Positions 1 to 6,499 of a stretch of DNA of 6,499 nt are shown one piece after another. Made by a program: the position numbers and the translations under genes. Below the pieces are notes generated by a model. That model was not told where the DNA came from, ran no database searches, and worked only from the letters and a program-made list of their open reading frames with translations. Origin of the DNA: Rubrivivax sp. (lineage in GTDB: Bacteria; Pseudomonadota; Gammaproteobacteria; Burkholderiales; Burkholderiaceae_C). Where the stretch lies: assembly GCA_030693565.1 (NCBI GenBank), contig JAUYAJ010000554.1:1-6499 (forward strand). Reading direction: 5' to 3'. Every line of letters begins with the position of its first letter. The stretch's first letter is position 1.

Positions 1-1
1 C

Positions 2-535
2 CCGGAAGCCATCCTCGTCAACGAAGGCGCGAACACGCTGGACTTCACGCGCAGCATCGTCGACATGTACCTGCCGCGCAAGCGCCTGGACGTCGGCACC
101 TGGGGCATCATGGGCATCGGCATGGGCTTTTCAGTGGCCGCTGCGGTGGAAACCGGCAAGCCGGTGATCGCGATCGAAGGCGACAGCGCCTTCGGCTTCA
201 GCGGCATGGAGGTCGAGACGATCTGCCGCTACAACCTGCCGGTCTGCGTCGTCGTCTTCAACAACAACGGCATTTACAAAGGCACTGACGTCAACCCGCG
301 CGGCGGCGACGTTGCCCCCACCGTGTTCGTCAAGAGCGCGCGCTACGACATGATGATGCAGGCCTTCGGCGGCGTCGGCGTCAACGCCAGCACGCCGGCC
401 GAGCTGAAGGCGGCGATGACCGAGGCGATAGCCTCCGGCAAACCGACGCTGATCAACGCTGTCATCGACGAAACCGCCGGTACCGAGAGCGGCAGAATCA
501 CCAGCCTGAATCCGCAAAGCGCGAAGAAGAAGTAA
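2..535 (+). CDS. oxc: Oxalyl-CoA decarboxylase, C-terminal part (5' end outside window)
   Basis: Thiamine-diphosphate (ThDP) enzyme that converts oxalyl-CoA to formyl-CoA and CO2 in the cytoplasm, the committed step of oxalate catabolism. The frame is open from base 2 and ends at TAA 533-535, giving 177 residues, roughly the last third of the family length (about 570). The ThDP/Mg2+ motif is present: GDSAFGFSG at fragment residues 60-68, followed by NNNGIYKG at 87-94. The segments GTWGIMGIGMGF and METICRYNLP-like (GMEVETICRYNLP), the RYDMMMQAFGG stretch and the ESGRITSLN tail closely match the Oxalobacter formigenes enzyme as I remember it, which separates it from acetolactate synthases and other ThDP decarboxylases. 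The internal ATG at 65 is not the start, since conserved sequence continues upstream to the window edge. It lies 25 bases before frc, so the two are very likely co-transcribed and act in one catalytic cycle. The active-site residues of the N-terminal part cannot be checked. Confidence 0.96.
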   Translation, partial: PEAILVNEGANTLDFTRSIVDMYLPRKRLDVGTWGIMGIGMGFSVAAAVETGKPVIAIEGDSAFGFSGMEVETICRYNLPVCVVVFNNNGIYKGTDVNPRGGDVAPTVFVKSARYDMMMQAFGGVGVNASTPAELKAAMTEAIASGKPTLINAVIDETAGTESGRITSLNPQSAKKK

Positions 536-548
536 TTTCCGTCTACCT

Positions 549-553
549 AGGAG
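549..553 (+). promoter_or_regulatory. Ribosome binding site of frc copy 1
   Basis: AGGAG at 549-553 lies 7 bases before ATG 561, a near-ideal Shine-Dalgarno spacing that fixes the start of the first CoA-transferase. The oxc-frc gap is only 25 bases and contains no hairpin or room for a promoter, supporting one transcript. Confidence 0.85.
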
Positions 554-560
554 AAAGCAC

Positions 561-1811
561 ATGACCAAAGCACTCGACGACATCAAGATCATCGACTTCA
601 CCCACGTTCAAGCCGGCCCGGCCTGCACGCAGATGCTGGCCTGGTTCGGCGCCGACGTCATCAAGGTCGAGCGTCCCGGCTCCGGCGACGTCACCCGCAG
701 CCAGCTGCGCGACATCCCCGATGTCGACGCGCTGTATTTCACCCAGCTCAACAGCAACAAGCGTTCGCTGACGCTGGACACCAAGACGCCCGAAGGCAAG
801 GAAGTGCTGGAGAAGCTGATCCGCGTCAGCGACGTGATGGTCGAGAACTTCGGCCCCGGCGCGCTCGACCGCATGGGCTTCACCTGGGAGCGCATCCTCG
901 AGCTGAACCCGAAGATGATCCTGGCCTCGGTCAAGGGCTTTTCCGACGGCCACCACTACGAGGACCTGAAGGTCTACGAGAACGTCGCCCAGTGCGCTGG
1001 CGGCGCCGCGTCGACGACCGGTTTCTGGGACGGCCCTCCGACCGTCAGCGCAGCCGCGCTGGGCGACAGCAACACCGGCATGCACCTGGCGCTGGGCATC
1101 GTCACCGCGCTGCGCATGCGCGACAAGACCGGCCGCGGCCAGAAGGTGGCCTGCTCGATGCAGGACGCGGTGATCAACCTGTGCCGCGTCAAGCTGCGCG
1201 ACCAGTTGCGCCTGGACAAGCTGGGCTACCTCGAAGAGTATCCCCAGTACCCGCATGGCAAGTTCACCGATGTCGTGCCGCGCGGCGGCAACGCCGGCGG
1301 TGGCGGCCAGCCGGGCTGGGTGCTCAAGTGCAAGGGCTGGGAGACCGACCCCAACGCCTACATCTACTTCACCATCCAGGGCCAGGCCTGGGCGCCGATC
1401 TGCGACGCCATCGGCAAGCCCGAATGGAAGGCCGACCCGGCCTACATGACGGCCAAGGCGCGCCAGCCGCACATCACCGACATCTTCGCCACCATCGAGC
1501 AGTGGCTGCAGGACAAGACCAAGTTCGAAGCAGTCGACATCCTGCGCAAGTTCGACATCCCCTGCTCGCCGGTGATGTCGATGAAGGAAATCGCCAACGA
1601 CCCGTCGCTGCGCGCCAGCGGCACGATCACCGAAGTCCAGCACAAGGCACGCGGCCCCTACCTCACGGTGGGCAGCCCGAGCAATTTCTCGGACATGAAG
1701 GTCGAGATCACCGGCTCGCCCCTGCTCGGCGAGCACACCGACGAGGTGCTGGCCGAACTGGGTTACAGCACCGACAAGATCGCCACGCTGCACGCAGCCA
1801 AGGCAGTCTGA
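561..1811 (+). CDS. frc: Formyl-CoA:oxalate CoA-transferase, YfdW-type (copy 1)
   Basis: Family III (CaiB/BaiF) CoA-transferase. It transfers CoA from formyl-CoA to oxalate, making oxalyl-CoA for the decarboxylase encoded just upstream and releasing formate. The 416 residues equal the length of E. coli YfdW as I remember it, and stretches such as QLRDIP, LDKLGYLEEYPQYP and GWETDPNAYIYFTIQ agree with it. Residues known to matter in Oxalobacter FRC are present: H15, Q17, R38, Y59, Y139, E140, the catalytic Asp D169 (in LGDSNTGMH) and the mobile glycine loop RGGNAGGGGQPGW at 241-253. Position 48 is Gln, as in YfdW, rather than the Trp of the Oxalobacter enzyme. The insert that makes Oxalobacter FRC longer (between EYPQ and VPRGG) is absent. 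The protein is cytoplasmic and a dimer in characterised relatives (interlocked rings). The start is fixed by the Shine-Dalgarno at 549-553. The gap after the TGA carries strong hairpins. Confidence 0.96.
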   Translation: MTKALDDIKIIDFTHVQAGPACTQMLAWFGADVIKVERPGSGDVTRSQLRDIPDVDALYFTQLNSNKRSLTLDTKTPEGKEVLEKLIRVSDVMVENFGPGALDRMGFTWERILELNPKMILASVKGFSDGHHYEDLKVYENVAQCAGGAASTTGFWDGPPTVSAAALGDSNTGMHLALGIVTALRMRDKTGRGQKVACSMQDAVINLCRVKLRDQLRLDKLGYLEEYPQYPHGKFTDVVPRGGNAGGGGQPGWVLKCKGWETDPNAYIYFTIQGQAWAPICDAIGKPEWKADPAYMTAKARQPHITDIFATIEQWLQDKTKFEAVDILRKFDIPCSPVMSMKEIANDPSLRASGTITEVQHKARGPYLTVGSPSNFSDMKVEITGSPLLGEHTDEVLAELGYSTDKIATLHAAKAV

Positions 1812-1818
1812 CAACCGC

Positions 1819-1840
1819 GCCGGGGCCAGGCTGCCCCGGC
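1819..1840 (+). other. GC-only stem-loop just after frc copy 1
   Basis: GCCGGGGC (1819-1826) and GCCCCGGC (1833-1840) form a perfect 8-bp stem closed by the loop CAGGCT. It starts 7 bases after the frc stop codon. No run of T follows, so it is not a canonical intrinsic terminator. It may protect the 3' end of the oxc-frc message or contribute to termination with the next hairpin. The sequence shows the structure directly; its role is inferred. Confidence 0.5.
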
Positions 1841-1855
1841 TGACGAGCTGCAATG

Positions 1856-1880
1856 GACGGCGCCCTGGTCGGGCGCCGTC
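1856..1880 (+). terminator. Strong 10-bp hairpin, possible terminator or processing site
   Basis: GACGGCGCCC (1856-1865) pairs perfectly with GGGCGCCGTC (1871-1880) around the 5-base loop TGGTC. An alternative fold uses ATGGAC (1853-1858) with GTCCAT (1882-1887), leaving a GTCT bulge, so the structure can extend to 1853-1887. It is the strongest dyad in the window. There is no T-tract downstream, so Rho-independent release is uncertain. It could instead attenuate or separate oxc-frc from the PAS-frc2-fdh genes, or stabilise the upstream message. Confidence 0.5.
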
Positions 1881-1887
1881 TGTCCAT

Positions 1888-1905
1888 CGGGCGTCAATTC
1901 GCCCG
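1888..1905 (+). other. Short stem-loop directly before the PAS gene ribosome binding site
   Basis: CGGGCG (1888-1893) and CGCCCG (1900-1905) give a 6-bp stem with the loop TCAATT. It ends only 3 bases before the Shine-Dalgarno AGGAG at 1909-1913, so it could affect ribosome access. It is the third hairpin in a row in this gap. A 6-bp GC stem alone can arise by chance in such GC-rich DNA. Confidence 0.35.
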
Positions 1906-1908
1906 CCC

Positions 1909-1913
1909 AGGAG
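1909..1913 (+). promoter_or_regulatory. Ribosome binding site that selects the PAS gene start
   Basis: AGGAG at 1909-1913 directly touches the in-frame ATG at 1914, which is too close to use, but sits 6 bases before the second in-frame ATG at 1920. The start at 1920 is therefore preferred; the longer form would add only Met-Pro. Confidence 0.7.
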
Positions 1914-1919
1914 ATGCCC

Positions 1920-2357
1920 ATGAATACCGAAGTCGATGTGATGGCCTTGGTGGCGGCCGTCGGTGACGCCGTCGTCGTTTGCGACACCAGCGGCGCGATC
2001 ACGCTGTGGAACCCGGCGGCGCAGCGCATGTTCGGCCACACCGAACAAGAAGCGCTGGGGCAATCGCTGGACATCATCATTCCCGAGCGGCTGCGCAAGC
2101 GCCACTGGGAAGGCTACGAAAAGACCATGGCCACCGGCGTCACCCGCTACGGCGCCGACGTGCTGCGCGTGCCGGCCATCAACAAGCAGGGCGAGTCCTT
2201 GTCGATCGCTTTCACCGTGGCCTTGCTGCATGGGCCTGATGGCCAGATCAGCGCGATCGCCTCGGTGATCCGCGACGAGAGCAGCCGTTTCAACGAAGAC
2301 CGGGCGCTGCGCAAGCGGCTGGCCGAACTCGAAGCCCAGGTGGGCGCGGCGCGCTGA
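1920..2357 (+). CDS. Small single-PAS-domain protein, possible sensor of the oxalate module
   Basis: The protein has 145 residues and consists of one PAS (S-box) fold, about residues 5-118, plus a charged helix (119-143, RALRKRLAELEAQV) that looks like a short coiled coil or linker. PAS hallmarks are DAVVVCDTSGAITLWNPAA (16-34), RMFGHTEQEALGQSL (36-50), IIIPERLRKRHWEGY (52-66), NKQGESLSIAFTV (88-100) and the GPDGQI...VIRDES end strand. No kinase, DNA-binding, GGDEF/EAL or other output domain, no signal peptide and no membrane segment is seen, so it should be cytoplasmic. H62 (codon 2103-2105, in RKRHWEGY) falls where FixL has its proximal haem histidine (RSRHDSY), but many PAS proteins carry H here without proven haem. 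The position between two frc genes suggests a role linked to oxalate or formate metabolism or to redox/oxygen sensing, perhaps by protein-protein contact. The PAS assignment is firm; ligand and role are unknown. The start at 1914 is an alternative. Confidence 0.88.
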   Translation: MNTEVDVMALVAAVGDAVVVCDTSGAITLWNPAAQRMFGHTEQEALGQSLDIIIPERLRKRHWEGYEKTMATGVTRYGADVLRVPAINKQGESLSIAFTVALLHGPDGQISAIASVIRDESSRFNEDRALRKRLAELEAQVGAAR

Positions 2358-2364
2358 TGGGCGG

Positions 2365-2385
2365 CGGCGGCCGCAGTGGCCGCCG
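2365..2385 (+). other. Stem-loop between the PAS gene and frc copy 2
   Basis: CGGCGGCC (2365-2372) and GGCCGCCG (2378-2385) form a perfect 8-bp stem with the loop GCAGT. It fills most of the 46-base gap, ending 5 bases before the GGAG (2391-2394) that serves frc copy 2. No T-tract follows. It may tune translation or mRNA stability, or be a by-product of the GC-rich sequence. Confidence 0.4.
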
Positions 2386-2403
2386 GCCCTGGAGAGACGA
2401 CGA

Positions 2404-3651
2404 ATGAGCAAGGCACTTGAAGGCGTGCGCATCCTCGACTTCACGCATGTGCAGTCGGGTCCGACCTGCACGCAGCTGCTGGCTTGGTTCGGCGCCGACG
2501 TCATCAAGGTCGAGCGCCCCGGCGAAGGCGACGCCACGCGTGGCCAGCTGCGCGACATCCCCGGTGTCGACAGCCTGTACTTCACCATGCTCAACCACAA
2601 CAAGCGCTCGATCACCATCGACAGCAAGAGCGCCGGTGGCCGCGAGGTGCTCGACCGGTTGATCCAGAGTTGCGACGTGATGGTCGAGAACTTCGCCCCC
2701 GGCGCGCTCGACCGCATGGGCTTCACCTGGGAACACATCGAACGCCTGAACCCGCGCATGATCGTCGCGTCGGTGAAAGGTTTTGGCGCCGGCCCTTACG
2801 AGCATTGCAAGGTCTACGAAAACGTCGCCCAATGCGCCGGCGGCTCGGCCTCGACCACCGGGTTCGGCGACGGCCCGCCGATGGTGACCGGGGCGCAGAT
2901 CGGCGACTCGGGCACCGGGCTGCACCTGGCGCTGGGCATTCTGGCCGCGCTCTACCAGCGCACTCACAGCGGCCGCGGCCAGAAGGTGCTGGCGCCGATG
3001 CAGGACGCGGTGCTCAACCTGTGCCGCGTCAAGCTGCGCGACCAGCAGCGCCTGGAGCGCACGCACACGCTGCACGAGTACCCGCAATACCCCGACGGCA
3101 GGTTCGGCGAAGCCGTGCCGCGCGCCGGCAATGCTTCCGGCGGCGGCCAGCCCGGCTCGATCCTGCGCTGCAAAGGCTGGGAGACCGACGCCAATGCCTA
3201 CATCTACTTCATCACCCAGGCTGCGGTCTGGCCCGCCGTGTGCAAGGTCATCGGCGAAGAAGGCTGGATCACCGACGAAGCCTTTGCCACCGCGCAGGCG
3301 AGGCTGCTCCACCTCAAGCCCATCTTTGCGCGCATCGAGCAGTGGACGATGAGCAAGGACAAGTTCGAGGCGATGGAGATCCTGAACCAGTACGACATCC
3401 CCTGCGGCCCGATCCTGTCGATGAAAGAGATCGCCAATGAGCCGGCACTGCGCGCCAGTGGCACCGTGGTCGAGGTCGACCACCCGACACGCGGCAAATA
3501 CCTGACCGTGGGCAACCCGATCAAGATGTCCGACAGCCCGACCGAGGTCACGCGCTCGCCGCTGCTCGGTGAACACACCGACGAAGTGCTGACCGCCCTG
3601 GGCTATAGCGCCGACGAAATCGCCGGGCTGCGCGCCGACGGCGCCGTCTGA
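2404..3651 (+). CDS. frc: Formyl-CoA:oxalate CoA-transferase paralogue (copy 2, diverged active-site loop)
   Basis: Family III (CaiB/BaiF) CoA-transferase of 415 residues, aligned end to end with copy 1 with a single one-residue gap near residue 131; about 276 of 416 positions (roughly 66%) are identical by hand count. H15, Q17, R38, Q48, Y59, Y138, E139 and the catalytic Asp D168 (IGDSGTGLH) are kept, so it should be catalytically competent. Changes cluster at the active-site side: the glycine loop reads RAGNASGGGQPGS (240-252) where copy 1 has RGGNAGGGGQPGW, and TTGFWDGPP has become TTGFGDGPP (G155). These could alter acceptor acid or CoA-donor choice or loop dynamics, so the true substrate pair may differ from formyl-CoA/oxalate. 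It bears little resemblance to E. coli YfdE (acetyl-CoA:oxalate transferase) as I remember that sequence. GGAG at 2391-2394 lies 9 bases before the ATG. It is followed 44 bases later by the formate dehydrogenase genes, so it is probably co-transcribed with them. Confidence 0.92.
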   Translation: MSKALEGVRILDFTHVQSGPTCTQLLAWFGADVIKVERPGEGDATRGQLRDIPGVDSLYFTMLNHNKRSITIDSKSAGGREVLDRLIQSCDVMVENFAPGALDRMGFTWEHIERLNPRMIVASVKGFGAGPYEHCKVYENVAQCAGGSASTTGFGDGPPMVTGAQIGDSGTGLHLALGILAALYQRTHSGRGQKVLAPMQDAVLNLCRVKLRDQQRLERTHTLHEYPQYPDGRFGEAVPRAGNASGGGQPGSILRCKGWETDANAYIYFITQAAVWPAVCKVIGEEGWITDEAFATAQARLLHLKPIFARIEQWTMSKDKFEAMEILNQYDIPCGPILSMKEIANEPALRASGTVVEVDHPTRGKYLTVGNPIKMSDSPTEVTRSPLLGEHTDEVLTALGYSADEIAGLRADGAV

Positions 3652-3695
3652 GGCCAGCCCGCCACCCATTCCGACTTGCCGAACCGCCCACACCG
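3652..3695 (+). other. Gap before formate dehydrogenase with no visible ribosome binding site
   Basis: These 44 bases between the frc2 stop and ATG 3696 contain no purine-rich Shine-Dalgarno match; the last 20 bases are mostly C and A (for example CCGCCCACACCG). No other in-frame ATG, GTG or TTG fits the conserved N-terminus better, so the following gene may rely on a weak site or on translational coupling. No convincing sigma-70 or sigma-54 promoter was recognised. Confidence 0.5.
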
Positions 3696-5404
<1,709 letters not shown>

Positions 5405-5408
<4 letters not shown>

Positions 5409-6499
5409 ACGCGATCACGCGCAACGAAGCGGCGCAGCTCGACGCACCCGTCGTCAGCTTCGAGCTCAACGGCAAGACCGTCAGCGGCCGCATCAACGAA
5501 AACCTGATCGAGATCGCACGCCGCGAAGGCGTGGAGATCCCCCACCTTTGTTACAAGCCCGGGCTGGAGGAAGTCGGCAACTGCCGCGCCTGCATGGTCG
5601 AGATCGGCGGCGAACGTGTGCTCGCGCCGTCGTGCTGCCGCTACCCCAGCGCCGGCATGAAGGTGACGACCGACAGCGAGCGCGCCGTCAAGTCGCAAAA
5701 GCTGGTGCTCGAGCTGTTGCTGGCCGACATGCCCGAGACCGCCTACACGCGCCACAACGAGGTCGACCAATGGGCGGCCAAGCTCGGTGTCGGCAAGCCG
5801 CGTTTCCAGGCCCGCGTGCAACCGGCGGCTGATCTTTCGCACCCGGCGATGGCGGTCAACCTCGACGCCTGCATCCAGTGCACACGCTGCCTGCGCGCCT
5901 GCCGCGACGAGCAGGTCAACGACGTCATCGGCCTGGCTTTCCGCGGCGAGAACGCCAAGATCGTCTTCGACATGGACGACGCCATGGGTGCGTCCACCTG
6001 CGTGGCCTGCGGCGAATGTGTGCAGGCCTGCCCGACCGGCGCGCTGATGCCGGCGCACGACGTGGCGCTGGCGGTGCCCGACAAGCAGGTCGAGTCGGTC
6101 TGCCCGTATTGCGGCGTCGGCTGTCAGCTCACCTACAACGTCAAAGACAACCAGATCCTTTACGTCGAAGGGCGCGACGGCCCGGCCAACCAGGGGCGGC
6201 TGTGCGTCAAGGGCCGCTACGGCTTCGACTACGCCCGCCATCCGCAGCGGCTGACGACGCCGCTGATTCGCCGCGCCGACGCCCCCAAGCGCGGCGACTT
6301 CGTGATGGACCCGGACCGCGTGCTCGACGTCTTCCGCGAAGCCAGCTGGGAAGAAGCGCTGGACTTCGCCGGCGGCAAGCTCAAAGCCATCCGCGACCAG
6401 CATGGCGGCAAGTCGCTGGCCGGCTTCGGATCGGCCAAAGGCAGCAACGAAGAGGCCTACCTGTTCCAGAAGCTGGTGCGCACCGGCTTTGGCAGCAAC
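5405..6499 (+). CDS. fdsA: NAD-dependent formate dehydrogenase catalytic (Mo/W-bis-MGD) subunit FdsA, N-terminal part
   Basis: Catalytic subunit that oxidises formate to CO2 at a molybdenum or tungsten bis-pterin cofactor and passes electrons through an Fe-S chain to the fused diaphorase subunit. 365 residues are visible of an expected 900-1000; the frame runs off the window. Domains in order are: a NuoG-like [2Fe-2S] domain with C49, C60, C63 and C77 (HLCYKP, GNCRACMVEI, SCCRYP); a 2x[4Fe-4S] ferredoxin domain with C156/159/162/166 (CIQCTRCLRAC) and C199/202/205/209 (CVACGECVQACP); then the [4Fe-4S] domain of molybdopterin oxidoreductases with C233, C236, C240 and C267 (CPYCGVGC, GRLCVKGRYG). 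The window ends at RTGFGSN, just before where the family has its metal-ligating Cys (or Sec), so the active-site residue cannot be seen. Start: ATG 5405 overlaps the previous stop as ATGA, with AAGGA at 5394-5398, 6 bases upstream. Mo versus W use cannot be told from this part. Confidence 0.95.

Noticed and set aside
65..535. Short complete CDS starting at ATG 65
   Set aside because: The frame continues upstream to base 2 with conserved oxalyl-CoA decarboxylase sequence (LVNEGANTLDFTR), so this Met is internal and the gene is truncated by the window.
1812..1913. Promoter for the PAS-frc2-fdh segment
   Set aside because: I looked for -35/-10 and -24/-12 elements but found no convincing pair; the gap is dominated by hairpins. 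A promoter cannot be excluded without transcript data.
543..2759. Very long antisense open frame (738 codons) across frc1, the PAS gene and the start of frc2
   Set aside because: It lies opposite well-recognised genes. Its translation is low-complexity and rich in Arg/Ala/Gly/Asp, without a known domain. Long antisense frames are expected where third positions are nearly all G or C. It shows partial self-similarity only because the two frc genes are similar.
3637..3648. 12-base perfect palindrome GACGGCGCCGTC at the end of frc2, sharing GGCGCCGTCTG with the hairpin at 1856-1880
   Set aside because: It lies within the last codons of frc2, has no loop, and GC-rich palindromes of this length are unremarkable here. 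The 11-base sharing is too short to call a repeat or operator.

Overview
This looks like a piece of a chromosome (or large replicon) from a GC-rich proteobacterium, most plausibly a betaproteobacterium of the Burkholderiales. The evidence is strong G/C preference at third codon positions, a close remembered resemblance of the formate dehydrogenase to the betaproteobacterial and Methylobacterium soluble NAD-linked enzymes, and tight operon-like packing. No species can be named. All genes read on the + strand.

Layout: 2-535 is the C-terminal third of oxalyl-CoA decarboxylase (oxc). 561-1811 is a formyl-CoA:oxalate CoA-transferase (frc, copy 1) very like E. coli YfdW. 1812-1919 is a short gap with three consecutive GC-rich stem-loops and a ribosome binding site. 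1920-2357 is a small stand-alone PAS-domain protein. 2404-3651 is a second, diverged frc paralogue, about two-thirds identical to the first by hand count. 3696-5408 is a fused NuoE/NuoF-like (FdsG-FdsB) diaphorase subunit of a soluble NAD-dependent formate dehydrogenase. 5405-6499 is the N-terminal part of its molybdenum/tungsten catalytic subunit (FdsA), cut by the window edge just before the expected active-site segment. No RNA genes, mobile elements, CRISPR arrays or long repeats were seen; the only repeated sequence is the frc duplication.

Together the genes form an oxalate-to-CO2 energy module. Frc moves CoA from formyl-CoA to oxalate, Oxc decarboxylates oxalyl-CoA to formyl-CoA, the next Frc turnover releases formate, and formate dehydrogenase oxidises that formate to CO2 while reducing NAD+. 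The pathway is established biochemistry. The less ordinary parts are the second frc with active-site-loop changes, the output-less PAS protein lying between the two frc genes with a histidine where FixL binds haem, and the run of hairpins in front of it. I do not see a clearly new biological system; the PAS/frc2 pair is the best candidate for something not yet understood.
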